The translations under genes were made by a program, and so were the position numbers. From Pseudarthrobacter sp. fls2-241-R2A-127 (GTDB lineage: Bacteria > Actinomycetota > Actinomycetes > Actinomycetales > Micrococcaceae), in the NCBI RefSeq assembly GCF_030209355.1, contig NZ_JARVSF010000027.1, forward strand, positions 1 to 64,000: 64,000 nt of DNA, given 5' to 3'. A model generated the notes under the pieces. That model did no database searches and was not told the origin of the DNA. It saw only the letters and a program-made list of their open reading frames with translations. Below, one piece after another: positions 7,903 to 16,523 of this stretch (the first letter of the stretch is position 1; every line of letters begins with the position of its first letter).

Positions 7903-8637
7903 CTACAGCGGCCGGCGGTCCCGGAGTGCCGCGATTTCCCGGCGCAGCAGGGCGATCTCAGCCACCAGTTCCGAGACTTCAACCCGCATGGGCTCTTCAA
8001 CCGCTTCGGCCACCGATTCCGCCGTGTCCTCCACCCGCTGGACCAGCCAGGATGCGATGGACGCGGTGACCACGCCCAATACCGCGATCCCGCTCATCAT
8101 CAGCGCCGTAGCCACCAGCCGACCAATCGGAGTCACGGGATACATGTCCCCGTAGCCCACCGTGGTGATGGTGGACGTGGCCCACCACAGGGCGTCACCG
8201 AACGTGAGGATCTTGGCGCCCGGCGCCCACTGCTCCACGTCCAGGACTGCCAGCGCGCCCACGAACACCAGCAGCGCGGCAGAACCCGCCACATAGGTGA
8301 CCACCCGGCCCCGCAGTGTTTCGCCCACGGTCCGGTGCAGTACGGACAACAGGGTCACCAGCCGCAGCAGCCGCAGGGGCCGGAAGAAGGGCAGCGCGAC
8401 GATGACCAGTTCGTGGAGGTTGCGGATGAACCACCGCCGGCGGTTCTCCGCCAGCCACAGGTTCGCTGCATAGTCCAGCACGAACACGCACCACGTCCCC
8501 CACATGACCATTTCCAGCCAGTCCGCTCCGCTGCCCTCAAACCTGCCGATGACCTGCCACGCGTACGCCGCCAGGAATATCAGTGCCGTTGCCATCAGGG
8601 GCCACTCCGCCAGGTCACGGTAGCGTTGCTGCGTCAT
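7903..8637 (-). CDS. Potassium channel family protein (voltage-gated-like)
   Basis: A 244-residue membrane channel subunit. Four N-terminal hydrophobic segments include an arginine-repeat S4-like helix (FRPLRLLRLVTLLSVLHR). A pore region follows with the selectivity filter TTVGYGD and an inner helix (LMMSGIAVLGVVTASIASWL). The tail from about 205 is a charged heptad-like helix suited to tetramer formation. The layout is that of a six-TM Kv/KvAP channel. The ATG at 8637 is preceded 7 nt upstream by TAGGAT (complement of 8645-8650), so it may be leaderless. Confidence 0.9.
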   Translation of the reverse strand: MTQQRYRDLAEWPLMATALIFLAAYAWQVIGRFEGSGADWLEMVMWGTWCVFVLDYAANLWLAENRRRWFIRNLHELVIVALPFFRPLRLLRLVTLLSVLHRTVGETLRGRVVTYVAGSAALLVFVGALAVLDVEQWAPGAKILTFGDALWWATSTITTVGYGDMYPVTPIGRLVATALMMSGIAVLGVVTASIASWLVQRVEDTAESVAEAVEEPMRVEVSELVAEIALLRREIAALRDRRPL

Positions 8638-8708
8638 GCAGGAAATCCTACGGCGATGGCATCCCCAACAGCAGGGCCCAGGATGTTACCCGCGGGTAGC
8701 ATTGGTCC

Positions 8709-9263
8709 ATGCACCTGCTTCTGAGAACCCTGCTCCTGCTCTTCCGGTCCAAACGGCGGCCGTCCCTCACAGTGTGGGAGCCGTCGTCGCTGCCGTTGCG
8801 CGTCCTGCCCACGGACATCGACATCGCCATGCACGTCAACAACGGCATGTACCTGTCCCTCATGGACCTGGGCCGGTTCGACCTGATGGTCCGCAGCGGC
8901 ATCTGGCAGCGGATGCGGCGCCGCGGCTGGAGCCCTGTCGTGTCTGCCGAGACCATCTCCTTCCGTAAATCGCTGCAGCTGTGGCAGGAGTACACCATCG
9001 AGACCCGCATCATCGGGCTGGACACCAAAGCGATCTTCTTTGAACAGCGCATGGTGGCCGACGGCGAGATTTACGCACGTGCCTACATCGCCACCCGGCT
9101 GGTCACCAAAGGAGGGCCGGTCAGCCAGGAGGACATCATCGCGGATTTTGGTGCCCCACCGGCGGACCTTGTGCTGCCCGAATGGATCCACGAATGGCGC
9201 GCCACCAGCGCCCTGCCCGGCAGCCGCACCCCCGCCCCGCACCTGTGGGACGCCAACCGCTGA
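8709..9263 (+). CDS. Acyl-CoA thioesterase, hotdog fold (THEM6-like)
   Basis: A 184-residue 4HBT-type protein. The core TDIDIAMHVNNGMYLS followed by DLGRFDLM holds the HxxNxxY catalytic-site pattern of hotdog thioesterases, and the strand SFRKSLQLWQEYTIETRI follows as in THEM6-like proteins. A hydrophobic N-terminus (LLLRTLLLLF) may associate with membrane. TAGCAT at 8697-8702 ends 6 nt before the ATG and no ribosome-binding site is visible, so the mRNA is probably leaderless. Substrate unknown. Confidence 0.83.
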   Translation: MHLLLRTLLLLFRSKRRPSLTVWEPSSLPLRVLPTDIDIAMHVNNGMYLSLMDLGRFDLMVRSGIWQRMRRRGWSPVVSAETISFRKSLQLWQEYTIETRIIGLDTKAIFFEQRMVADGEIYARAYIATRLVTKGGPVSQEDIIADFGAPPADLVLPEWIHEWRATSALPGSRTPAPHLWDANR

Positions 9264-9355
9264 ACCGGCGTTCCGTCGTCGTACGCCAGTATTCCCGATG
9301 ACGCGGGGAGCGAACATCCGCGACACGGGCAGCCCAGGGCGCGTAGCGTGGACAC

Positions 9356-9790
9356 ATGGCTACCCTTGACATCACAGGTGAACAGTTCGCATCCACGATC
9401 GAAGGCAACGATATTGTCCTGGTCGATTTCTGGGCAGAATGGTGCGGCCCCTGCAAGCAGTTCGGCCCCACGTACGCCAACGTCTCCGAGAAGCACCCGG
9501 ACGTCCTCTTCACCAAGGTGGACACCGAGGCAGAACAACAGCTCGCGGCGGAGGCAGGCATCACCTCCATCCCCACGCTGATGGCCTTCCGCGAAAAGGT
9601 GCTGGTGTTCTCCCAGCCCGGCGCGCTGAACGCCCAGCAGCTGGAACAGGTGGTGGACGCCGTGAAGGCGCTGGACATGGACGAGGTCCACGCCCACGTG
9701 GCCAAGCAGCGGGAAGAAGCATCCGCAGCGGCCGGCAATCCTTCCACCCAGAACGGCCCGCAGGACGGCTCGCAGATTCCTGACTTCTAA
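9356..9790 (+). CDS. trxA: Thioredoxin
   Basis: A 144-residue cytoplasmic thiol-disulfide reductase. The active site WCGPC is at residues 29-33 and the cis-proline loop is SIPTLMAF. The thioredoxin fold ends near residue 105; the remaining 40 residues form an acidic, Gln/Ala-rich helix and tail not needed for the fold. TAGCGT (9344-9349) lies 6 nt before the ATG, so the message is probably leaderless. A perfect-stem terminator follows the stop. Confidence 0.93.
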   Translation: MATLDITGEQFASTIEGNDIVLVDFWAEWCGPCKQFGPTYANVSEKHPDVLFTKVDTEAEQQLAAEAGITSIPTLMAFREKVLVFSQPGALNAQQLEQVVDAVKALDMDEVHAHVAKQREEASAAAGNPSTQNGPQDGSQIPDF

Positions 9791-9796
9791 GACCCG

Positions 9797-9850
9797 GTTA
9801 AACGCAGAATGCGGGACCTCCCACCGGAGGTCCCGCATTCTGCGTTTAAC
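9797..9850. terminator. Perfect 25-bp stem, bidirectional terminator
   Basis: Left arm 9797-9821 and right arm 9826-9850 are exact reverse complements around a 4-nt CACC loop. Both ends carry GTTAAAC/GTTTAAC, giving short T-runs in either direction. It separates the convergent thioredoxin and monooxygenase genes. Confidence 0.75.
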
Positions 9851-9857
9851 GGCTGCG

Positions 9858-10136
9858 CTAGACGCGTTCCACCTTGACCGGTTCGGCCAGCAGCGCGCTC
9901 AGCGATTCATTCAGGTCCTGGACGGCGATGCCCTTGGAGTGCCTGTCCAGGTCTTCCTGGGAGGCCCACTGCTCCGTCAGGACCAGCTTCTGCTCGGTGG
10001 CTTCGGTGAGCTCGTACTGGATGCAGCCTGGCTCCTTCACCACCTCGTCGATGGCGATTTCCAGGGCCAGCTTGACGCGGTGGAACTCGCCGTCATTAGG
10101 GATGAACGTTGCTTTCAGGTCAATGGGTGCACTCAT
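9858..10136 (-). CDS. Antibiotic biosynthesis monooxygenase (ABM) domain protein, quinol monooxygenase-like
   Basis: A 92-residue dimeric alpha+beta-barrel protein. The pattern EPGCIQYELTEATEQ, then LVLTEQWASQEDLDRH, is typical of YgiN-type ABM proteins, some of which oxidise quinols. The frame is open far upstream against the acyl-CoA synthetase gene, but the ATG at 10136 gives normal family length. TATTGT (complement of 10144-10149) lies 7 nt before it, suggesting a leaderless message. Confidence 0.83.
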   Translation of the reverse strand: MSAPIDLKATFIPNDGEFHRVKLALEIAIDEVVKEPGCIQYELTEATEQKLVLTEQWASQEDLDRHSKGIAVQDLNESLSALLAEPVKVERV

Positions 10137-10238
10137 GGATTTCACAATACCGGGCGCCCCCGGCCAGTCCCTTGTGTTGCGCCCGTTTCCGGCCCTGCCT
10201 TCCTTCTCCTGCCGGGATCCTGTTGGTAGCGTTCCAGC

Positions 10239-11915
10239 ATGCGTGCTTATACAGCCGGGGACACTGACGTCCCGCTCCTGGAAGAAACCATCGGCGCGAA
10301 CTTCGAGCGCGTCGCCGCGCAGTTTCCGCTCCATGACGCCCTGATCGAGGCCGCCCCCGTGCCCGGCGCGGATGCGCGGCGCTGGAGCTACACCAAGATG
10401 AACGACGACGTCGACCGGCTGGCGAGGGCGCTCCTCGCCCTGGGTGTCGCCAAGGGGGAGCGGGTGGGCATCTGGAGTCCCAACTGCGCCGAGTGGACGC
10501 TCCTGCAATACGCCACCGCCAAGGCCGGCGCGATCCTGGTGAACGTCAACCCCGCCTACCGCAGCCACGAACTCGAATTCGTGGTCAAACAGAACGGCAT
10601 GCGGATGCTGGTCACGGCGCCGTCGGACACCAACAGCGACTATGTGGGCATGGCCCGCCAGGCGCTCGCCGCCTGCCCGGACCTGAAGGAACTCATCTTC
10701 CTGCCGGACCACGGACTGGACGGGCTGGCGGCCGGCAGCCCCGAAAGCGACGCGGAGCTGACCTACGCCGAACTGCTCAAGCGCGCGGACGCCGTCGGAC
10801 ACTCCCTCCTGAAAGCCCGGATGGCCGAGGTCAGCCCGCACGATCCCATCAACCTTCAGTACACCTCGGGCACCACAGGATTCCCCAAAGGCGCCACGCT
10901 GACCCACCACAACATCCTCAACAACGGCTACGCGATCGGCGAGCTGCTGGGCTATACCGAACACGACCGGGTGGTCATCCCTGTGCCGTTCTACCACTGC
11001 TTCGGCATGGTGATCGGCAACCTGAACGCGCTCAGCCACGGCGCTGCCACCATCATCCCGGGGCGCGGTTTTTCGCCGGCCGCCGCACTCGAGGCCGTGC
11101 AGGACTTTGCCGGTACTTCCCTGTACGGCGTGCCCACCATGTTCATCGCCGAGCTGGCGCTCCCGGATTTCGGCTCCTATGACCTGTCCACGCTTCGGAC
11201 CGGCGTGATGGCCGGTTCGCTGTGCCCCATCGAGGTGATGAACCGGGTGATCTCCGAGATGCACATGGTGGATGTGGCCATCTGCTACGGCATGACCGAG
11301 ACGTCTCCGGTGTCCACCATGACCCGCATAGGGGACACCCTGCAGCAGCGCACCGAAACCGTGGGCCGGACCATGCCGCAGCTGGAAAGCAGGATCGTTG
11401 ACCCGGCCACCGGGGAAGACCTGGAGCGCGGGCAGATCGGTGAACTCTGCACCCGGGGCTACGCCGTGATGTCCGGGTATTGGAACCAGCCGGACAAGAC
11501 AGCCGAGGCGATCGATGCCGACGGGTGGATGCACACCGGCGACTTGGCCCGGATGGACCAGGACGGATATGTGGTGGTGGAAGGCCGGATCAAGGACATG
11601 GTGATCCGAGGCGGCGAGAACGTCTACCCGCGGGAGATTGAGGAGTTCCTGTATACCCATCCCGCCATCCAGGACGTCCAGGTCATCGGTGTCCCGGATC
11701 CCAAATACGGTGAGGAACTGATGGCCTGCATCATCCTCAAACCGGGAGCCGAGCCCCTCGAGGCCGGGGCGCTCGCGGAGTTCTGCCGCGGAAAGCTGGC
11801 GCACTACAAGATCCCGCGCTACGTGGAGGTCCGCGAGAGCTTCCCCATGACGGTTTCGGGGAAGATCCGCAAAGTCCAGATGCGCGAGGAAGCGGTGGCC
11901 CGGCTGGGCCTGTGA
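10239..11915 (+). CDS. AMP-binding acyl-CoA synthetase (FadD-like)
   Basis: A 558-residue adenylate-forming ligase that activates a carboxylic acid with ATP and CoA. Visible motifs are the P-loop YTSGTTGFPKGATLTH, the A5 block YGMTETSP, the A7/A8 blocks GWMHTGDLA and GRIKDMVIRGGENVYP, and the catalytic Lys block PMTVSGKIRK near the C-terminus. Length and order match medium/long-chain FadD enzymes; the acyl group cannot be read. TAGCGT (10227-10232) ends 6 nt before the ATG. It is a single gene. Confidence 0.92.
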   Translation: MRAYTAGDTDVPLLEETIGANFERVAAQFPLHDALIEAAPVPGADARRWSYTKMNDDVDRLARALLALGVAKGERVGIWSPNCAEWTLLQYATAKAGAILVNVNPAYRSHELEFVVKQNGMRMLVTAPSDTNSDYVGMARQALAACPDLKELIFLPDHGLDGLAAGSPESDAELTYAELLKRADAVGHSLLKARMAEVSPHDPINLQYTSGTTGFPKGATLTHHNILNNGYAIGELLGYTEHDRVVIPVPFYHCFGMVIGNLNALSHGAATIIPGRGFSPAAALEAVQDFAGTSLYGVPTMFIAELALPDFGSYDLSTLRTGVMAGSLCPIEVMNRVISEMHMVDVAICYGMTETSPVSTMTRIGDTLQQRTETVGRTMPQLESRIVDPATGEDLERGQIGELCTRGYAVMSGYWNQPDKTAEAIDADGWMHTGDLARMDQDGYVVVEGRIKDMVIRGGENVYPREIEEFLYTHPAIQDVQVIGVPDPKYGEELMACIILKPGAEPLEAGALAEFCRGKLAHYKIPRYVEVRESFPMTVSGKIRKVQMREEAVARLGL

Positions 11916-12013
11916 CTATCCGGGCTGCTGCACCAGGTCGAAGCGGACACTTTAGTCCCAACCTCCAACAGCCTGTGCGGCAGCAGGCGGAGGCGGGATG
12001 GGGACAAGTGCGC

Positions 12014-12628
12014 CTAGCCCTCCAGGGAGGCCCTGGAGGTGCGGCGTGATAACTGGATAACCGCAAGGGCAGCCAGGACGACTCCTGCCAGCGCTGTCGC
12101 CGCCAGGATCTGCCGGGAGGGGCCTTCAGGTGTCATCAGGTTTCGGAGGGCACCCCGCCCGCCGCGTCCGGGGTCCGCGCTGGTGACCTCGTTGGCCGGA
12201 ATGTTCCACTCAGATGGTTTGGGGAGGATTCCCTCCGGCAGTTGTACCTCGCGCAGCTTCCGGCGGTCGGCCAGCCGCTCGCGCACTGCTTCATCGGGTG
12301 CGGCTTCCAGATCGTCTGCGGCGATGGCTGTTGGGTAGTCGATGATGTACGGCTCACCGTAGAACGCCGAGGACGCCGCCGACTCCACCCACGTGAACGG
12401 CGGCGGGGCTACGTTCCGCGCGGCGAAGGCTGCCATCAGCATCTCCCGGATTTCCTCAAGGCTCTTGCCCGTGGCCCCGCGGCGCGTCACGTCGAAAATG
12501 GCCAGTTGCAGCTTGAGCTTGGCATCCTCGTCAGGATCCTGCGCTTCCGGGTCAAGCACCGCAGGGTCCTGGGGCGGGTTGTCGACCTTCGGGCGAGCAG
12601 GAACGTTGCTGCCTGTTTCGGAGCTCAT
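12014..12628 (-). CDS. Hypothetical protein with a C-terminal membrane anchor
   Basis: A 204-residue protein I do not recognise. The N-terminal 30 residues are acidic and Pro-rich, a soluble region follows (LEEIREMLMAAFAARN, then SSAFYGEPYIIDYPTA), and a single hydrophobic helix (QILAATALAGVVLAALAVIQ) lies near the C-terminus before a short basic tail. That layout suggests a tail-anchored inner-membrane protein facing the cytoplasm. The ATG at 12628 has a good AAAGGA site. Confidence 0.6.
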   Translation of the reverse strand: MSSETGSNVPARPKVDNPPQDPAVLDPEAQDPDEDAKLKLQLAIFDVTRRGATGKSLEEIREMLMAAFAARNVAPPPFTWVESAASSAFYGEPYIIDYPTAIAADDLEAAPDEAVRERLADRRKLREVQLPEGILPKPSEWNIPANEVTSADPGRGGRGALRNLMTPEGPSRQILAATALAGVVLAALAVIQLSRRTSRASLEG

Positions 12629-12734
12629 CGTGATCCTTTCAGTCGTGGTCCAGCCGTCGGCCTGGCTGGACGCCACACCATAGCCGTACCCATTGCAGTG
12701 CGGATCAAGCACCTGCCGGCCGGCCGTTGCGGCG

Positions 12735-13727
12735 TCAGTGCCGGCGGTGGTCCTGGATGGTCATCCGCGGGCCGAAGGTGGGTTTGCGGTAGCCGGTGCT
12801 CTGGATCATCCGCACCACCCGTTGCCGGTGGCCGCGCCAGGGTTCCAGCAGCCGGATCATGCCGGCGTCGTCGGTCCTTCGCCCGGTGAGGGCGGCCCCT
12901 ACGTAGGCTGCCAGGTGGTAGTCGCCCACGGCGATGGAGTCTGGGCAGCCGTGCGTGCGCTGCACCACCTCGGCTGCCGTCCAGACACCGATTCCGGGAA
13001 TCACCTGCATCTTTTCGGCGGCTTCCGCGGCAGGCAGCGCTGCCAGCCTTTCCAGGGCGGCGGCGGAGCGGAGGGCCCGCATGACGGTCGCCGAACGCTG
13101 GGGGCCCACACCGGCCTTGTGCCACTCCCAGCTGGGAATCTGCAGCCACTGCGCCGCCGTCGGCGCCACGATGAGGCCCGCCGGAGTGGCCGGCCCCGCC
13201 GTCGGGGCCGGCGTTCCGTAGCGGTGCACCAGGTACCGGTAGGCGCGCCGGGCCTCTATGACCGTCACCTTTTGCTCCAGGATGATGGGCACCAACTGGT
13301 CCACCATGCGGCCGCTCGCCGGCAGGCGCAGGGACTGGCTCCGTCTGCGTGCCTCCCGGACCATGCGGGGCAGCGTTGCATGGAAGGAGGGTTCGTCGAA
13401 ACCCCGCCAGTCGTCGTCGGCCCCCAACAGCCGGGGTGCTGCGTGGATCGCGGCTGCGGCTCCCGGACCCCACGCCTGGACGTCCACCCACGGCCCGCCC
13501 GCTTCGCCGCCTGCGGGTGCCAGCCGCAGGGTGGCCGGCCCGGCGGGAGCGGTGAAGGCGTTCCAGATGACATCACCCTGGACGCAGAAGGAAGGATCAC
13601 TGGCGCCTCGCAGCAGTGGAGCAAGGGTCCTGGACAGGCTGTAGGGCGCCTCCGGGTACCAGCGCAGGGACACGTCCGCCGCGGCCGCCAGCCGGGGAGG
13701 TGCGTCTGCGATCGTCATGTCTTCCAT
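12735..13727 (-). CDS. DNA-3-methyladenine glycosylase-like protein (AlkA/HhH-GPD)
   Basis: About 330 residues. The C-terminal half carries the helix-hairpin-helix IPGIGVWTAAEVVQ and, after the PDSIAVGDYHL segment, the catalytic Asp expected of AlkA-type enzymes. The N-terminal half is beta-rich, as in AlkA. It should excise alkylated purines in base excision repair. The start could be 13727 or 13718 (both ATG; the latter has GGAAG upstream). Confidence 0.83.
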   Translation of the reverse strand: MEDMTIADAPPRLAAAADVSLRWYPEAPYSLSRTLAPLLRGASDPSFCVQGDVIWNAFTAPAGPATLRLAPAGGEAGGPWVDVQAWGPGAAAAIHAAPRLLGADDDWRGFDEPSFHATLPRMVREARRRSQSLRLPASGRMVDQLVPIILEQKVTVIEARRAYRYLVHRYGTPAPTAGPATPAGLIVAPTAAQWLQIPSWEWHKAGVGPQRSATVMRALRSAAALERLAALPAAEAAEKMQVIPGIGVWTAAEVVQRTHGCPDSIAVGDYHLAAYVGAALTGRRTDDAGMIRLLEPWRGHRQRVVRMIQSTGYRKPTFGPRMTIQDHRRH

Positions 13728-13863
13728 GGTCCCACGGACCACCGACACTGGCGGGACCAACGACCCTTCTCCCCACCGGCCAACTAACCGGAGGGCGGGA
13801 ACCCGGACCCGGTTTGAGCGCCGGGATCCTGCCGACGCCGGCTGCTTCGGACCCGGCCGGCCC

Positions 13864-15051
13864 TCAGTGCATGCCGGAAACCAGCCACAGTGCCAGCACG
13901 GCCAGCGGCACAGTCAGCACGACGGCCACCAGCCCTGCTAAAGCAAACCCGCCCCACCTGATGGGGACGTTAAGCACCCGCAGCCGCTCGTGCCACAGCA
14001 GCGTGGCCAGCGAAGCCCACGGGGTTACCAGCGGACCCAGGTTCACGCCGATGAGCAGGGCGGCCAGCCTGGCCGGGGATCCGGCCACCGGCTCCAGTGC
14101 CAGGTAGGCGGGAAGATTGTTCGCGGCATTGGCCGCCCCCGCACCCAGACCGGCCAGCTGCAGGAGCGCCGGCAGGCTGTCGCCCGATCCGGCAATGCCG
14201 GCCAGCAGGGTGGTCAGCCCGTGCGCGTGCAGCGTTTCCATGAGCATGAACAGGCCCACTGTCAGCATCAGCGGCCGCCAGGGGATCATGGACCACCGCA
14301 ACGCCGAGGGCCTGCGGCGCAGGAAAACCGCCAGCAGGACCGCCGCCGCGGCAAGGGCGGGGTACTGGACCGGGACTCCTGACACCAGGGCCGGGAGCAG
14401 GACCAGGAGGGTCACCGCGGCGGCCTTCAACAGGGTGCGGTCACGGACGGGGTGGGACGGCTGCGGCCCGTAGGTTCCGCGCAGGTCCCGGCGGAACGCC
14501 AGCCACAGCAGGATGAGGGGGACCAGCAGTCCCACGACGGCGGGCGCCCAGACCAGTCCCGCGAAGCGCCACGGGCTCAGGCCCAGCCGGTCCTGGGCCA
14601 GGAGGTTGGTCAGGTTGGACACCGGCAGCAGCAGCGAGGCGGTATTTGCCAGCCAGATGCTGGTCAGCGCGAACGGCAGCGGGGGGATCCGCGCGTGGAC
14701 GGCGAGGAGGACCACCACGGGTGTCACCAGCACCGCCGTCGTGTCCAAGGACAGGAACACCGTGGCTACAGTGGCCACGGCGACTACCAGCAGCCACAGG
14801 GTGAACACGCGGCCCCGGCCCATCGCCGCCAAACGGTCGGTCACCACCCTGAACAGCCCGGCCTCATCCACCAGTTCAGTGACCAGTGACATTGCCAGCA
14901 CGAAGGCCAGGATGGGAATGGTGCGTCCGGCCAGTTCGCCGAAGGCCGGAACGGGGAGGGCACCAACGGCGAGGGTGGCCAAGCCTGCCGCCAGGGTTGC
15001 GCCGGACAGCAGGTAGCTGCGGGCTGCTTTCAGCCATGCGAACTGCATCAC
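13864..15051 (-). CDS. SLC13/ArsB-type ion permease
   Basis: A 395-residue membrane protein with roughly ten to eleven hydrophobic segments. The paired hairpin regions SLDTTAVLVTPVVV and GAANAANNLPAYLAL are the signature of the ArsB/NhaD/citrate ion transporter superfamily, and ANTASLLLPVSNLTNLL resembles ArsB. Arsenite or a small anion is a plausible substrate, but no ars genes are nearby. The GTG at 15051 has a GGGAGGA site; an ATG follows immediately at 15048. It is divergent from cbs with a 59-bp spacer. Confidence 0.8.
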   Translation of the reverse strand: MMQFAWLKAARSYLLSGATLAAGLATLAVGALPVPAFGELAGRTIPILAFVLAMSLVTELVDEAGLFRVVTDRLAAMGRGRVFTLWLLVVAVATVATVFLSLDTTAVLVTPVVVLLAVHARIPPLPFALTSIWLANTASLLLPVSNLTNLLAQDRLGLSPWRFAGLVWAPAVVGLLVPLILLWLAFRRDLRGTYGPQPSHPVRDRTLLKAAAVTLLVLLPALVSGVPVQYPALAAAAVLLAVFLRRRPSALRWSMIPWRPLMLTVGLFMLMETLHAHGLTTLLAGIAGSGDSLPALLQLAGLGAGAANAANNLPAYLALEPVAGSPARLAALLIGVNLGPLVTPWASLATLLWHERLRVLNVPIRWGGFALAGLVAVVLTVPLAVLALWLVSGMH

Positions 15052-15110
15052 CGGGCTATCCTCCCATCCCGGGCGGGGAACGGCCTGCAGGAAGCGGTAG
15101 CTTTGTATCT

Positions 15111-16496
15111 ATGAAGTACGCCCAGTCCATCCTGGACCTCATTGGCAATACGCCGCTCATCAAACTCAACCACGTGACTGACGGCATCAAAGCCACCGTC
15201 CTGGTCAAACTGGAGTACCTGAACCCCGGCGGCTCCATCAAGGACCGTATTGCGGCGCAGATGATCGAGGACGCCGAACGCGAAGGCAAACTGAAGCCCG
15301 GCGGCACCATTGTTGAGCCGACGTCCGGCAACACCGGGGTGGGCCTGGCCCTGGTAGCGCAGCAAAAGGGCTACAAATGCATCTTCGTGGTTCCGGACAA
15401 GGTGGGCGAGGACAAGCGTGCCGTGCTGCAGGCGTACGGCGCTGAAGTAGTGGTAACCCCCACGTCGGTGCCGCCGGACAGCCCGCAAAGCTACTACGGC
15501 GTCTCGGACCGGATCACCCGCGAAACACCCGGCGCCTACAAGCCTGACCAGTTCTCCAACCCGGCGGCACCGGGCAGCCACTACAAGACCACCGGCCCGG
15601 AGATTTGGCGCGACACCGACGGCAGGGTCACGCACTGCGTCATCGGCGCGGGCACGGGCGGCACCATCACCGGCACCGGGCGGTACCTCAAGGAGGTTTC
15701 GGCTGACAGGCCGGAGTCCGACGGCGGCGTGGTCCGGATCATCGGCGCCGACCCAGAGGGCTCGGTCTACTCAGGCGGAACCGGGCGTCCCTACTTTGTC
15801 GAGGGCGTGGGTGAGGACATGTGGCCCGGGAACTACGACAAATCCATCCCCGACGACGTGATCGCCGTCAGCGACGCCGACTCCTTCAGCATGACCCGCC
15901 GGCTCGCTCGGGAGGAAGGCCTGCTGGTGGGAGGTTCCTCCGGAATGGCGGTAGTGGCCGCCCTGCAGGCCGCCCGGGACCTGCCGGAAAGTGCCGTCGT
16001 CGTGGTCATCCTGCCTGACTCCGGGCGCGGCTACCTGGCCAAGATCTTCAACGACCAGTGGATGCGCTCCTACGGTTTCCTCTCCGGCGGCGAGGAAACG
16101 TCGGTGGGTGAGGTCATCAAGTCCAAGAACGGCGAACTCCCGGACCTGGTGCACATCCACCCCAACGAATCGGTGCGTGATGTCATCAACATCATGACCG
16201 AGTACGGCGTCAGCCACATCCCGGTCCTCTCGCAGGAACCGCCCGTCGTCATGGGAGAGGTCCTGGGCGCCGTGGACGAGCGCACGCTGACCGCCAAGCT
16301 GTTCCGCGGCGAAGCGAAGCTGACGGACAAGATCTCCGAACACATGGGACCCAAGCTGCCGGTGATCGGATCGCTGGAAACCATCTCCGCCGCCAGGGAG
16401 CTGCTCTCGGACTCGGACACCCTCATGGTCACGTTCGTGGGCGCGCCCGTGGGCATCCTGACCCGGCACGACCTGCTGGCCTACCTCAGCAACTAA
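15111..16496 (+). CDS. cbs: Cystathionine beta-synthase
   Basis: A 461-residue PLP enzyme condensing serine (or O-acetylserine) with homocysteine in transsulfuration. PLP Lys is K44 in NPGGSIKDR, the substrate loop is EPTSGNTGVGLA, and the phosphate-binding loop is GAGTGGTITGTGRYL. A pair of CBS domains occupies about 335-461 (VHIHPNESVRDVINIM and VGAPVGILTRHDLLAYL); there is no heme domain. TAGCTT (15098-15103) ends 7 nt before the ATG. metB follows after 27 nt in the same operon. Confidence 0.95.
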   Translation: MKYAQSILDLIGNTPLIKLNHVTDGIKATVLVKLEYLNPGGSIKDRIAAQMIEDAEREGKLKPGGTIVEPTSGNTGVGLALVAQQKGYKCIFVVPDKVGEDKRAVLQAYGAEVVVTPTSVPPDSPQSYYGVSDRITRETPGAYKPDQFSNPAAPGSHYKTTGPEIWRDTDGRVTHCVIGAGTGGTITGTGRYLKEVSADRPESDGGVVRIIGADPEGSVYSGGTGRPYFVEGVGEDMWPGNYDKSIPDDVIAVSDADSFSMTRRLAREEGLLVGGSSGMAVVAALQAARDLPESAVVVVILPDSGRGYLAKIFNDQWMRSYGFLSGGEETSVGEVIKSKNGELPDLVHIHPNESVRDVINIMTEYGVSHIPVLSQEPPVVMGEVLGAVDERTLTAKLFRGEAKLTDKISEHMGPKLPVIGSLETISAARELLSDSDTLMVTFVGAPVGILTRHDLLAYLSN

Positions 16497-16523
16497 TTTG
16501 CGTTACCCCGTAAAGGAGCATCC

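Noticed and set aside
9858-11804. A 648-codon frame antisense to the acyl-CoA synthetase and continuous with the ABM gene
   Set aside because: Only its last 92 codons match a family and have a good start at 10136; the remainder is antisense shadow.
15052-15110. Possible SAM-responsive riboswitch or S-box before cbs-metB
   Set aside because: Only 59 bp separates the divergent genes and the -10 box lies 7 nt from the start codon, leaving no room for a leader RNA.
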